DNA of 64,000 nt, taken from Deinococcus aquaedulcis (GTDB lineage Bacteria > Deinococcota > Deinococci > Deinococcales > Deinococcaceae). The position numbers and the translations under genes are program-made. A model generated the notes under the pieces. That model saw only the letters and a list, made by a program, of their open reading frames with translations, searched no databases and was not told where the DNA came from. The DNA lies in assembly GCF_019693445.1 (NCBI RefSeq), contig NZ_JAHRBL010000006.1:127582-191581 (forward strand), read 5' to 3'. Positions 42,101 through 51,813 of this stretch are shown piece after piece; the first letter of the stretch is position 1; the number at the start of each line of letters is the position of its first letter.

Positions 42101-42434
42101 CCCTGCTGGGGCTGGTCTTTACCAACCTGCTGTCCAACGCCCTGAAATACACCCGGGGCCGCGAAAGGGCGCACATCTGGGTGTCGGCCGAGACCCGGGA
42201 AGGCCAGGTGACAGTGACCATCCGTGACAATGGCGTGGGTTTCGATCCGCGTTACGCAGATAAACTGTTCGGCGTGTTCCAACGCTTGCACCGCGCCGAA
42301 GAATTCGAAGGCATCGGCATTGGCCTGGCCAATGTGCGCCGTATCGTCACGCGCCACGGCGGCGCCGTCCACGCCGACGCACAGCCCGGCGAGGGCGCGG
42401 CCTTTACCGTGACCCTGCCCCTGGAAGGCGGCGC

Positions 42435-42438
<4 letters not shown>
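39142..42438 (+). CDS. Membrane CHASE-PAS-GAF sensor histidine kinase
   Basis: A 1098-aa sensor kinase. TM1 is at about 12-30, an extracytoplasmic CHASE domain at 35-280 (RYPGVQAVGYAAWVP is typical), and TM2 at 288-312. Three PAS domains follow (about 345-460, 463-565, 575-690; EFEAIFHAMQDAAAFTDTEG starts the first), then a GAF-like domain (700-845). HisKA has YSVSHDLRTPLRHIVGFADL with His884, and HATPase_c has NLLSNALKYT and GVGFD. The HisKA resembles bacteriophytochrome-type kinases. It overlaps both aroE and the next gene by ATGA, so the kinase pair is coupled. The ligand is unknown. Confidence 0.92.
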
Positions 42439-43694
<1,256 letters not shown>

Positions 43695-43697
43695 GGC

Positions 43698-44123
43698 ATG
43701 AAAAAGACCCTGAACGTGACCTGGCTGGGCGAGCAGCGCTACCTGGGTGTGGCCGAGAGCGGCCACCAGCTCCTGATTGACAACAGCGCCGTGAAGGTGG
43801 GGGTTTCGCCCATGGAGGCGCTGCTGGGCGCCCTGGCCACCTGCACCGCCTACGACGTGGTCGAGATCATGAACAAGCGCCGCACGCCCCTGACCCACTA
43901 CCGCATTGAGGTTGAAGGCGAGCGCGCTGACACCACGCCGAAGCGCTACACCCACATCACCGTGCGCCACATCGCCAGCGGCCCCGGCATCACCGAAGAG
44001 GCCCTGCACCGCGCCGCGCACCTCAGCCACGAAAAATACTGCTCGGTGGCGGCTTCCCTGAACAGCGAGATCGTGGTGGAAACGCGGGTGGAAGCGGCTG
44101 ACCCGGCTGCGGACCCGGCCTGA
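43698..44123 (+). CDS. OsmC/Ohr family protein
   Basis: A 141-aa OsmC-like protein. It begins KKTLNVTWLGEQRYLGVAESGHQLLID, has VGVSPMEALLGALATCTAYDVVEIM with the first reactive cysteine, and HLSHEKYCSVAASLN with the second. OsmC/Ohr proteins reduce organic hydroperoxides with paired cysteines. The start follows the kinase gene stop by 3 nt; a TAGCGT sequence lies 5 nt upstream, so it may also have its own promoter. Confidence 0.88.
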   Translation: MKKTLNVTWLGEQRYLGVAESGHQLLIDNSAVKVGVSPMEALLGALATCTAYDVVEIMNKRRTPLTHYRIEVEGERADTTPKRYTHITVRHIASGPGITEEALHRAAHLSHEKYCSVAASLNSEIVVETRVEAADPAADPA

Positions 44124-44231
44124 GCGATAGGCTCCTGCGAACCGGCCCGGCGCTGCTTTGTGACCCGCCGCACAGTACACTGGGCGTCTGACGATGGGGG
44201 CCCCAGCCGCCTTGACCCAGAAGAGCCTTTC

Positions 44232-47207
44232 ATGTCGCACATTGCCCCTAACCTGGCTGTTCCGCGCCCCCTGCGGGGGGAGTTATTGCGCCCTGTTCTC
44301 TGTGAGGATCTGGCAGACCCCGAGGTGGGACTGGTGGTGCTGATGGCGCCCTCGGGGTATGGCAAAACGACGCTCCTGGCGCAGTACGCCCGGCAGCCCC
44401 GGCGCACCGCCGCCTGGGTGACCCTGCATGCAGACGACGGGGAGGACGTGGCCCTAGAGCAGGCCGTGGTTCAGGCGGTGACCACGGCGCTCCCCGGGCT
44501 GGCGCTGCTACTGTGGCGCGCCTCGCTGGATTCACCTGCGTCGGTTATGGCGCGGGCACAGGCGCTGGCCCGCGATCTGGACGGCGTCGAGGGCAACGTG
44601 GACCTCATTCTGGACGGCACCGATGTGCTAGGAGCGAACGCTGGGCGCTGGCTGGAGGCGTTTCTGGCTATGCTCGGGGAAGGTCACCGCCTGCTGTTGA
44701 GCGGCTGCGAGCGGCCGCCCCTGGCGCTGACACAGCTCTTGGCGGCCGGGTCGGCCCGCGTTATTGGCCCTGAGGCCCTGGCATTCTCGCTGGATGAGAC
44801 CCGGGTCTATTTTGCCGAGCGGCAGGTGCCTGAAGATCCGGATGGTGCGTGGCGCGCGCTGGAAGGGTGGCCGGCGGGCCTAGCGCTGGTGGCCAGTGGC
44901 GCGGCGCCACTGCTGATGCCGCACGATCTGGTGCGTGACGTGTTGGAACGTTTGCCGCCCGAGATCCGCTCGGGTCTGCCCGAAGCGGCGGTGGCGGACA
45001 CCTGGACTGAGGCCGGGTTGGCGCGGCTGGGGGCCCGGCTGCCGGCTGGCTGGTTGCCGGCGGCGCGGCGTGTCGGTCTGCCGCTGACCCCACTTCAGAG
45101 CGGCGCCGCGCGCCCCCACCGCCTGCTGCTGGAATTGCTGGAAGAGGAGTTGCGCGCGCAGCCGACCCGGCATGCCGAGCTGCACATGGCGGCCGGGAGG
45201 GCCGCCGAGGCCGACGGCGAGGCGCTGCGCGCGCTGGGCCATTACCTGAAGGCCGGGGCCCTGGCCACGGCGCTGGACCTTGTAGGTCAACTGGTCCGGC
45301 GCTACGAGCTGCGCTGGGAGGCCAAACTGGTCAGGCAGGTGGTGGAAGGGCTGCCCGAAGCCCACCTGACCCCCCACCTGCGCCGGGCGTGGGGGCGCGC
45401 GCTGCTGGAAACCGGCGAGGCAGCCCGTGGTGAGGCAGTGCTGCGGGCCCTGCGCGCCGAAGGCTATCGCGATCGAAAGCTGATGTTTGCCTTAGGTACC
45501 CTGGCCGCGCGGGAAGGCCGATTTCAAGACCAGCTGGCCCTGGCTGAAGAGGGCTTGTCGCTGGTTCAGGCTGACGAGCCGACCCTCAGTCTGATACGTC
45601 TCCGGGCCGCTGCGCTGCTGGGGTGCGGCCGCGTGCAGGAGGCGCTGACCGGGGCTCAGGCGGCGGCCGCTCAGGCTGAGGCCGAGGACAATCTGATTGA
45701 GCTGGGCGCCATCCTGTCGTTGCTGCATTCTGCGTACAAGGTCCTGGGGCGGCCAATGGACAGCGAGCGCGCACTTCGGCGGGGCCTGGAAGTCTATGAG
45801 GCCCTGGGCATGCCCAGCCGCGCCCTGCACGTTCAAAATAATCTGGCCTGTCTCCTTCAGGCGCAGGGCCGTCTGGATGAGGGTGTGCAGGTTGCCGCCC
45901 AGGCGCTGGCCCTGGCCGATCAGGAGGGCGGTGTTATGCGGCCGGTTCTGCAGGCAACCCTGGCCGACCTATACCGCGCCTCCGGCTGTTTCGCTGAGGC
46001 GGCGGGGCTGTACCGCGCGGCTTTGGAGGGCAGCGCGGCGTTCAAACTCGATACCCTGCCGCCCCTCATCTGGCCGGGGCTGGCCGAGGCTGCCCTGCGG
46101 TGTGGCGACCATCCAGCTGCGGCCGAAGCGCTGAACTGGGCGAGGCATCTTTCCGGCCAAGGCGCGCATGAACCAACGCAGCAGCTGGCGTTCTGTGAGG
46201 GGCTGTTTGCGTTTGAAGACGGGGATCTGGACAGGGCCGGCCAACACTTCAGGGTCACAGCTGTGACCCAGGCCGCTTCGGAGCTTCAGGTGCGGGCGCA
46301 GGCCTATCTGGCAGAGATCGCCCGGCGACAGGGTCAGCTCACTGACGTCCACCTCGCGCCTCTGCGCCCGGTGCTGGCACAGCCGGGCTGGGGTGCCTTG
46401 CGGGCAGACACGGCGGTTCTGGAGGGGCTGTTCGGGGACCTTCAAGTCTCTGGCGGGGCCGTCCCAACACGGCAGTCCCCCTCGTTCCAGCATCAGCTGA
46501 GCTCCGTGATGAAAGCGCCAGTGACGCTCAGCCTTTCCACCCTGGGGACCCTGAAGGTGGACGTGCAGGGCGCGCCACTGCACCTGCCCCGGGCCAAGTC
46601 GGGCGAGATTCTGGTGTGGCTGGCACAGCATGGCCCTGGCACCCGGGACCAGCTGGTGAACGCCCTGTGGGACGGCTCGGCCGAGCGGCGCCACGGCGAG
46701 CACTTCCGGGTGGCGGTGCGGCAGCTGCGCTGCGCGCTGGCCACCCACCCGGCGGTGACCTTCAACCCATTGCCGTTTGAGGCGGGGGTCTACCGCCTGT
46801 CCGAGCAGTTTGAGCTTCAGCTGGACTGGCGGCTCGCGCGTCCGGCCCTGCGTTCTGGTCGAGCGGAAGCCCTGGAAAGGGTGCTGAACGCGTATGCCGG
46901 TCCGTTTCTGCCCCACCTGGAAACGGAATGGATTCGGGAACAGCGCGCGCAGGCAGCGGAGGACACACTGGCCGCTGCGCTGGCGCTGGGGGCGCTGCTT
47001 CAGGACACGGAACCTCACCGCGCCCTGTGGGCTTATGGCCGGGCGGCCGATCTTGACCTATTGAATGAACAGGCCCAGCGCGGCGTGATCCGCGCCCATC
47101 TGAAGCTGGGTGAGGTGGCCGCTGCTGAACGTGCCTATGCGCAGTACGCCCGGGTGCTTCGGGACGAACTGGGTGACGCGCCGCCCTTTTTCTTGTCGCA
47201 GGCTTAA
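44232..47207 (+). CDS. Large ATPase-TPR-BTAD transcriptional activator
   Basis: A 991-aa MalT/BTAD-type regulator. Residues 20-330 form a signalling ATPase with Walker A MAPSGYGKTTLLAQY near residue 40 and LILDGTDVL. Residues 330-750 are TPR-like helices. The winged helix is C-terminal (765-860: LSTLGTLKVDVQGAPLHLPRAK, then FRVAVRQLR), followed by a BTAD (870-990: VLNAYAGPFL, ELGDAPPFFL). This order is the reverse of the regulator at 1036-3738. TACACT is at 44175-44180. The ATG at 44232 begins MSHIAPNLAVPRPLR; the signal is unknown. Confidence 0.88.
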   Translation: MSHIAPNLAVPRPLRGELLRPVLCEDLADPEVGLVVLMAPSGYGKTTLLAQYARQPRRTAAWVTLHADDGEDVALEQAVVQAVTTALPGLALLLWRASLDSPASVMARAQALARDLDGVEGNVDLILDGTDVLGANAGRWLEAFLAMLGEGHRLLLSGCERPPLALTQLLAAGSARVIGPEALAFSLDETRVYFAERQVPEDPDGAWRALEGWPAGLALVASGAAPLLMPHDLVRDVLERLPPEIRSGLPEAAVADTWTEAGLARLGARLPAGWLPAARRVGLPLTPLQSGAARPHRLLLELLEEELRAQPTRHAELHMAAGRAAEADGEALRALGHYLKAGALATALDLVGQLVRRYELRWEAKLVRQVVEGLPEAHLTPHLRRAWGRALLETGEAARGEAVLRALRAEGYRDRKLMFALGTLAAREGRFQDQLALAEEGLSLVQADEPTLSLIRLRAAALLGCGRVQEALTGAQAAAAQAEAEDNLIELGAILSLLHSAYKVLGRPMDSERALRRGLEVYEALGMPSRALHVQNNLACLLQAQGRLDEGVQVAAQALALADQEGGVMRPVLQATLADLYRASGCFAEAAGLYRAALEGSAAFKLDTLPPLIWPGLAEAALRCGDHPAAAEALNWARHLSGQGAHEPTQQLAFCEGLFAFEDGDLDRAGQHFRVTAVTQAASELQVRAQAYLAEIARRQGQLTDVHLAPLRPVLAQPGWGALRADTAVLEGLFGDLQVSGGAVPTRQSPSFQHQLSSVMKAPVTLSLSTLGTLKVDVQGAPLHLPRAKSGEILVWLAQHGPGTRDQLVNALWDGSAERRHGEHFRVAVRQLRCALATHPAVTFNPLPFEAGVYRLSEQFELQLDWRLARPALRSGRAEALERVLNAYAGPFLPHLETEWIREQRAQAAEDTLAAALALGALLQDTEPHRALWAYGRAADLDLLNEQAQRGVIRAHLKLGEVAAAERAYAQYARVLRDELGDAPPFFLSQA

Positions 47208-47296
47208 GGCTGGGCCCGTTTGTTCCTGCTTTGTTCCTCCAGCCCCAACATACTGAGCCAGCTTCGGCACTAAGGCCGAAAGAAGGAGTTGAGTCC

Positions 47297-47785
47297 ATGA
47301 CCAGAAATAAAATCGGCCTGCTGCTGACCTTGACCTTTGCCCTGGTGGCCTGTGATGAGGGTGCACCAGCACCCCTGGCGACTGAGGCCGCCTCTGCCCC
47401 CCTGGTGGCCGCCGCTGTGACCATCTGCCCCCCGAACTGCGGCCGCACCACTACCTACGCTTCGCTGGTGGAACAGCTCAACTTCGGCCGAACCATGAAG
47501 CCCGATGCCAGCGTCATTGTGGTGCCCGGTGAAGGGGACCTCGCGGTTGAGAATGCTGCCGCGACGCAGCGCATTTCTGAAACCCTGCTGAATGACCTTC
47601 GCCGCGCCCTGCACGAGAGCATCTGGGAAGCGCCGAAGAGCGAAGACGCGCGCCGCACTGGGCTGTCGGCCCTCACCACCTTCCTGCTGGACGCCGAACT
47701 GGTGCTGATCAACGGTGAACCTCAGCTGAGGGTGCTGGCCGAGCAGGTGCAGACGCTGTACACCATTCTTTCGACCCTGAAGTAA
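47297..47785 (+). CDS. Lipoprotein of unknown function, 162 aa
   Basis: A signal peptide with lipobox FALVACDEG places a lipidated cysteine near residue 19. The mature part has a pair of cysteines (TICPPNCGRT), a short strand-rich core VIVVPGEGDLAVEN and two helices. AAGGAG lies 10 nt before the ATG. It follows the BTAD regulator by 90 nt and is converged on by the lectin gene with a shared terminator. Function unknown; it could be a target of the adjacent regulator. Confidence 0.78.
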   Translation: MTRNKIGLLLTLTFALVACDEGAPAPLATEAASAPLVAAAVTICPPNCGRTTTYASLVEQLNFGRTMKPDASVIVVPGEGDLAVENAAATQRISETLLNDLRRALHESIWEAPKSEDARRTGLSALTTFLLDAELVLINGEPQLRVLAEQVQTLYTILSTLK

Positions 47786-47836
47786 AAATTCCTGGGTATG
47801 GGGCGGGTCTACTATGACCCTGTCTCTGAAAAAAGC

Positions 47837-47869
47837 TGAGCTGGACGGCACTAAGCGCCGTCTAGCTCA
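47837..47869. terminator. Bidirectional terminator
   Basis: TGAGCTGGACGGC pairs with GCCGTCTAGCTCA (13 bp with one G-T pair) around a 7-nt loop; the plus strand continues CTCTTTTT and the minus strand GCTTTTTT. It lies between convergent genes. Confidence 0.85.
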
Positions 47870-47875
47870 CTCTTT

Positions 47876-49222
47876 TTACCGCTGCCAGATCACGTTGCCA
47901 TTGTGGTACACGACCAGGTTGCCGTCGACCTGGACCGCCAGCGCCGCGCCGCTGTGCCCGCCTGTACCTGTTTCCCAGATCTTCTGGTTGCTGGCGTTGA
48001 CCATCACCACGTTGCCGTCGCTCTGCATGCGCAGCTGATGCCCGCGCCCGGCCGTGTTGGTGGTCCACAGGGCGCCCGCCGGCCCGTACAGCACGAGGTT
48101 ACCGTCCCCCTGGAAACACAGGTTGTAGCGGCCGTCGCGCGAGCTGACGCAGTCGTCGGTGGCCGTCATGCCCTCACCGCTGGTCAGCAGGTCGTTGCCG
48201 TCGTGGCCAACAGGGGGTGGTGGCGGCGGGGGGGGCGGTGTCCCGGCCGGGCGGTTGGCCCAGAGGATCTGCGTCCCCTGGCGCAGCAGCAGGCTGCCGT
48301 CGTCCTCAATGGCCAGCCAGACGCCGCTGCGGCCGTGGGTGCCGGTGTGCCACAGGGCCTGATGACTGGTGCCGTAAATCACCAGATTGCCGTCCCCCTG
48401 CATCACCAGGCGGTGCACCGGCTTGCCATAGGTGCCGGTGGGCACCACGCGTGGACTCACGCCAGGGCTGTAGACCACAAGGTTGCCGTCGGCCTGCATG
48501 GTCAGGCGGTGCTGGCCGTTCAGGGAATACACCGAATCGTTGGTGGCCATCAGGCCCTCACCGCCGGTCAGGTCACCGTTGCCGCTGTGGGTCACGGTGG
48601 GGAGCGGGGCCGGCGGCTGGGGCGCGGCCACGGCCTTGGGGCGCAGCAGGTCGTACTCGCCGCCGTACTGCACAATCGTGTAGCGGCCATTTGCCAGCTT
48701 GCGCAGGGTCAGTTCGGAGCGGATGGCCTTGCCGGCTCCATAGTTCTGCTCGTAGGCCACGAACATCCGGTCGTTGGGCTTGGTGGCGTCGGCGGCGGTG
48801 CGCCAGCCCACGAACAGCACCACGTGGCCGTCGTTGCCTGTGCGCGGGTTGTTCACGGCGTCGCCGGGCTGCAGGTCGTCATAGCCGATCTTGTTGGCGT
48901 AACCCGGCAGCGTGGCGGTGTTGGGCCCGCCCCAGGTGCCGGCAGTGCTTAGGCCCCAGGCCATGCTGACCATGCCCGAGCAGTCCTGCCGGTAACCCTG
49001 GTACAGCGAGGTCTGGCTGTAGGGCACGCGGGCGGCCACCCAGGCCTTGGCCCGGTTGATGATCTCGTCGCGGCTGCTGATGGCCTGGGCACTCAGCGGG
49101 GCCTCGGTGGAAGCAGCGGTCTGGGTCTGATCTGGCAGGAGGGGCAAAGGAGCGGTCTGGCTGCAGGACACAAGGGCACCAGTGCCCAGCAGCATGAAAG
49201 TCAGAAGGCGGAACATGTTCAA
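47876..49222 (-). CDS. Lipoprotein with NlpC/P60-like peptidase and two bulb-type lectin domains
   Basis: A 448-aa envelope protein. The lipobox is ALVSCS (Cys20). Residues 50-205 look like NlpC/P60: Cys81 in RQDCSGMVSMAWG, LQPGDAVNN, and His133 in GHVVLFVGW. Two B-lectin (mannose-binding GNA type) domains follow at about 212-330 and 345-448, with repeats MQADGNLVVY, MQGDGNLVIY, FQGDGNLVLY, VQVDGNLVVY, separated by a run of nine prolines. Together these suggest a cell-wall or glycan-anchored hydrolase. AGGAG lies 7 nt before the TTG at 49222; the ATG at 49216 has poorer spacing. Confidence 0.82.
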   Translation of the reverse strand: MNMFRLLTFMLLGTGALVSCSQTAPLPLLPDQTQTAASTEAPLSAQAISSRDEIINRAKAWVAARVPYSQTSLYQGYRQDCSGMVSMAWGLSTAGTWGGPNTATLPGYANKIGYDDLQPGDAVNNPRTGNDGHVVLFVGWRTAADATKPNDRMFVAYEQNYGAGKAIRSELTLRKLANGRYTIVQYGGEYDLLRPKAVAAPQPPAPLPTVTHSGNGDLTGGEGLMATNDSVYSLNGQHRLTMQADGNLVVYSPGVSPRVVPTGTYGKPVHRLVMQGDGNLVIYGTSHQALWHTGTHGRSGVWLAIEDDGSLLLRQGTQILWANRPAGTPPPPPPPPPVGHDGNDLLTSGEGMTATDDCVSSRDGRYNLCFQGDGNLVLYGPAGALWTTNTAGRGHQLRMQSDGNVVMVNASNQKIWETGTGGHSGAALAVQVDGNLVVYHNGNVIWQR

Positions 49223-49312
49223 AGGACAACTCCTGAAGGGAAGAAGAGGGAAATGGGCAGGAGGCAGGGCTGAGGGGCGGGACCAAGGGTGCTCCCGCCC
49301 TTCGCACCCGGG

Positions 49313-49552
49313 TCAGATGGCGTTGATGGTGCCCTGAACGGTCGCTCCGTCACCGGCCCCCGTGCTGGGCGCCCCGTGGCGACCCCCAGGGCGGGTGATG
49401 ACGCTGGGGGCCTCGGGTGCGACCTCAATCACGCTCACGCTGTCTGCCGCAACCAGCGCCGTGCGTTTGGGTGCGCCGCCTGCCCAGGACTGGTAGGAAG
49501 CGAAGGCAGAACCGGACAGCAGCAGAGCGGCCAGCACAACAACTTTTTTCAT
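49313..49552 (-). CDS. Small secreted protein, 79 aa
   Basis: Not recognised. It begins MKKVVVLAALLLSGSAFASYQ, a clear signal peptide, followed by a short mature chain rich in Ala, Pro and Gly (TRPGGRHGAPSTGAGDG). GGAGG stands 6 nt before the ATG. It precedes the lectin lipoprotein gene by 90 nt on the same strand, with a GC-rich hairpin (GGGCGGGA/TCCCGCCC, 49275-49300) between; the two may be cotranscribed. An export signal and unstructured mature part suggest a secreted peptide or adaptor. Confidence 0.68.
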   Translation of the reverse strand: MKKVVVLAALLLSGSAFASYQSWAGGAPKRTALVAADSVSVIEVAPEAPSVITRPGGRHGAPSTGAGDGATVQGTINAI

Positions 49553-49715
49553 GGGAATCCTCCGGCTGCGCCGCTCTGCTGCTCCGCTCTGGAGCGCAGG
49601 TGGGCCGGCGCAGGGGTCTGGTGAACCTGCACCGACCTTAGCTGGGGGGGTGGGACAGGCCAGGAACAGTGCGGGCGTGTTCCTCGCGTCGCTACAGGAA
49701 CACACCAGAAGGAAA

Positions 49716-49740
49716 GGGCCAGCGCGCAGATCGCTGGCCC
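49716..49740 (-). terminator. Terminator after holA
   Basis: GGGCCAGCG/CGCTGGCCC stem (9 bp) with a 7-nt loop, 18 nt past the holA stop; the minus strand continues TTTCCTTCT. Confidence 0.75.
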
Positions 49741-49758
49741 CCTCCGCTCTGGTCTCCT

Positions 49759-50661
49759 TTACAGGCTCAGGCCCACGATCAGGCGTTCCAGCACCGTGGC
49801 GGGGTCCTGGCCGCGCTTCATGGCGAGGTCGGCGCCCAGAATGCGCTCCAGGTGCACGCGGATCTTCGCTTCGTTCAGGCGGCGGGCCACCTCCAGCGCC
49901 TTTTTGGCTGGGTAGGGTTTGACCCCCAGGCGCTGGGCGGCAGCCTGTTCCGTCACCCGGCCCTCCTCCTGTTGCAGGGCCACGCAGCGCGCCACCAGGC
50001 TGTACTGCCACACCACCGCCCCCAGGAGCTTGAAAGGATCCTCGCCGCCCGACAGCAGGCGCCGCAGCTGCGTCACCGCCTCTCCGGTGCGGCCGGTGGT
50101 GGCGGCCCCCAGCATGGCAAAGCTGTCGCCGGGCGGCTCGCGGCCCACGACGCCCGCCACGACCTCGCGGGTCAGGGGGCCGTCCAGCAGGGCCAGCTTG
50201 TTCAGCTCGCCTGCAATGCCGGCCAGATCCGGCCCAAACACCTCGGCCAGATAGGCGCTGGCGGCCTTGTCCAGTGGCAGTTTCTGGGCGCGGGCGCGGC
50301 CCACCACCCACCCGGTCACGTCGCCGGGCTTGGTGGGCGCGGCCGAGGCCACCACCTCACCCCGGGCGCTATACAGCTTCTGGCGGGTGGCGGGCGGGGC
50401 CTCGTCCAGCAGCGCGACCGTGACAGGTGCCCCAGCCAGGGCCTCCAGCAGCGCCTTGTCTGGCTTGACCCCGCTGAGGTCCACGATCACGCCGCCGTCG
50501 CCAAAGAGGCCCGGGCTCAGGTGGGGCCCCAGCGTGTCCAGGGTGACGTCGTCGCCGCCCAGCCGGGGCAGGGTGCGCGGGTCCAGGCCCCGGGCGCGCA
50601 GGGTGGCCTGCAGGGTTTCCTCGGCCAGAAAGGGGTGCCCGCTAAAGACGATCAGGGGCAC
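49759..50661 (-). CDS. holA: DNA polymerase III delta subunit
   Basis: A 300-aa HolA, the clamp-loader wrench that opens the beta clamp. It starts PLIVFSGHPFLAEETLQA, has the central EVFGPDLAGIAGELNKLALLDG segment conserved in HolA, and FAMLGAATTGRTGEAVTQLRRLLSGGEDPFKLLGAVVWQ in the C-terminal collar. The GTG at 50661 overlaps the end of the Ser/Thr kinase gene by 10 nt, so translation is coupled. A terminator follows. Confidence 0.9.
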   Translation of the reverse strand: MPLIVFSGHPFLAEETLQATLRARGLDPRTLPRLGGDDVTLDTLGPHLSPGLFGDGGVIVDLSGVKPDKALLEALAGAPVTVALLDEAPPATRQKLYSARGEVVASAAPTKPGDVTGWVVGRARAQKLPLDKAASAYLAEVFGPDLAGIAGELNKLALLDGPLTREVVAGVVGREPPGDSFAMLGAATTGRTGEAVTQLRRLLSGGEDPFKLLGAVVWQYSLVARCVALQQEEGRVTEQAAAQRLGVKPYPAKKALEVARRLNEAKIRVHLERILGADLAMKRGQDPATVLERLIVGLSL

Positions 50662-51464
50662 AGGTTCTCCGGCACGGGCGGCAGGCCCAGCTCGGCGCGC
50701 GCGGATTGCAGGTCGCGCAGCATCTGCCGGGCGCTGGCTGGGCGGTCGTCCGGGTCGCGGCCCAGGGCGGCGCGCAGCAGGCCATGCAAGGCCGCCGGGC
50801 CGGGCAGCGCCGCGCGGCGGTCATGAATGCCGGCCAGCCAGCCCAGGGCGTCCTCGTAGGGGGGGGCGCCCGCCAGACAGTCGAACAGCAGCACGCCCGC
50901 CGAGTACAGGTCGCTGCGGGGCTCGCCGCGCAGGCCCAGAAACTGTTCCGGGGCCATGAAGTGCGGGGTGCCCATGCGCGTGCCGCTGTGAATATCCAGC
51001 GGCAGGTCCCGGGCGTGGCTCATGCCGAAGTCGATCACGCGCACGCTCTGGGCGCTGGGCTCGCCGCCGGCCAGCAGCACGTTTTCCGGCTTGAGGTCCT
51101 GGTGCGTGACCCCGCGCGCGTGGAGGTGCGCGGCGGCCATCAGCACCCCGGCCGTGACCTGGGTGGCCTCGTCGGCGCCCAGCGGCCCGCCCAGGTCCAG
51201 GCGCTCGCGCAGGGTGCCGCCCGGCACGAAGGGAAACAGCAGATGCCGGGCCGTGCACAGCAGCGGCGAGACGATCAGCGGGCAGGCCACCCGGCTCGCC
51301 ACCTGCCCTTCATGCAAAAAGCGCGCCTGCAGGTCGGGGCTGTCACTCAGCAGGGTCTTGACGAACACGGTCTGCCCGCGCCACAGGGCCCGCTCGCCGC
51401 GCACGCCGCCATGCTCGGTCAGCGCTTCGCGGGCCTGCAATTCGGCCGAGAGGTCGCCACTCAT
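50652..51464 (-). CDS. Hanks-type serine/threonine protein kinase
   Basis: A 270-aa kinase with a short divergent N lobe (GQTVFVKTLLSD for the VAIK lysine), catalytic loop THQDLKPENVLL (HxD rather than HRD), DFGMSHARD, and GTPHFMAPEQFLGLRG. The C-terminal regions DLYSAGVLLFDCLAG and DDRPASARQMLRDLQ are standard. It has no extracellular sensor or membrane helix, so it is a minimal cytosolic kinase. Its stop overlaps the start of holA. Targets are unknown; the coupling to a clamp-loader gene may be simple gene order. Confidence 0.9.
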   Translation of the reverse strand: MSGDLSAELQAREALTEHGGVRGERALWRGQTVFVKTLLSDSPDLQARFLHEGQVASRVACPLIVSPLLCTARHLLFPFVPGGTLRERLDLGGPLGADEATQVTAGVLMAAAHLHARGVTHQDLKPENVLLAGGEPSAQSVRVIDFGMSHARDLPLDIHSGTRMGTPHFMAPEQFLGLRGEPRSDLYSAGVLLFDCLAGAPPYEDALGWLAGIHDRRAALPGPAALHGLLRAALGRDPDDRPASARQMLRDLQSARAELGLPPVPENLCP

Positions 51465-51813
51465 GCGCGGGGCCCGGGCCTGACCGGTGCAGCCGCCAGA
51501 CGAGGCGGGGGAGCGGAACTTGGCAGACCGGCGCCTCGCCAGCGGGTTGGGGGCGCAGATGAAAAGCGGAACACGTTCACTGGTGTCCAGTCTTTCACAC
51601 TCGCGCCCGGGGCGCACCCGTGCTGGAGGCCATCAGCGGCTCATGCAGGTGAGGGGGCAGGAAGGCGGCAGCGGCGCCGGTTGGCCCGTCTGGAAGGCTT
51701 GAGGCGCGGCGGGAGAGCTGGCAGATTGCGCGGCTTGTGGGCTGGGCGAACCGGCCCAGCCCATGGGCAACGACGTTCCAGGCTACTGTCCCCGCTTCCT
51801 GCCCCGACGGCCC
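51465..51813. other. Intergenic region, no gene seen
   Basis: The 349 nt between the kinase start and the hydrolase end hold no convincing ORF on either strand; possible frames are Arg/Pro-rich. No strong terminator or repeat was seen. The segment near 51560-51600 (CAGTCTTTCACACT) is slightly AT-richer and may contain the kinase promoter. Confidence 0.4.

Noticed and set aside
40036..42372. 778-codon open frame antisense to the sensor kinase gene
   Set aside because: Composition is His/Gln/Gly-rich with no domain; the opposite strand encodes clear CHASE, PAS and kinase motifs.
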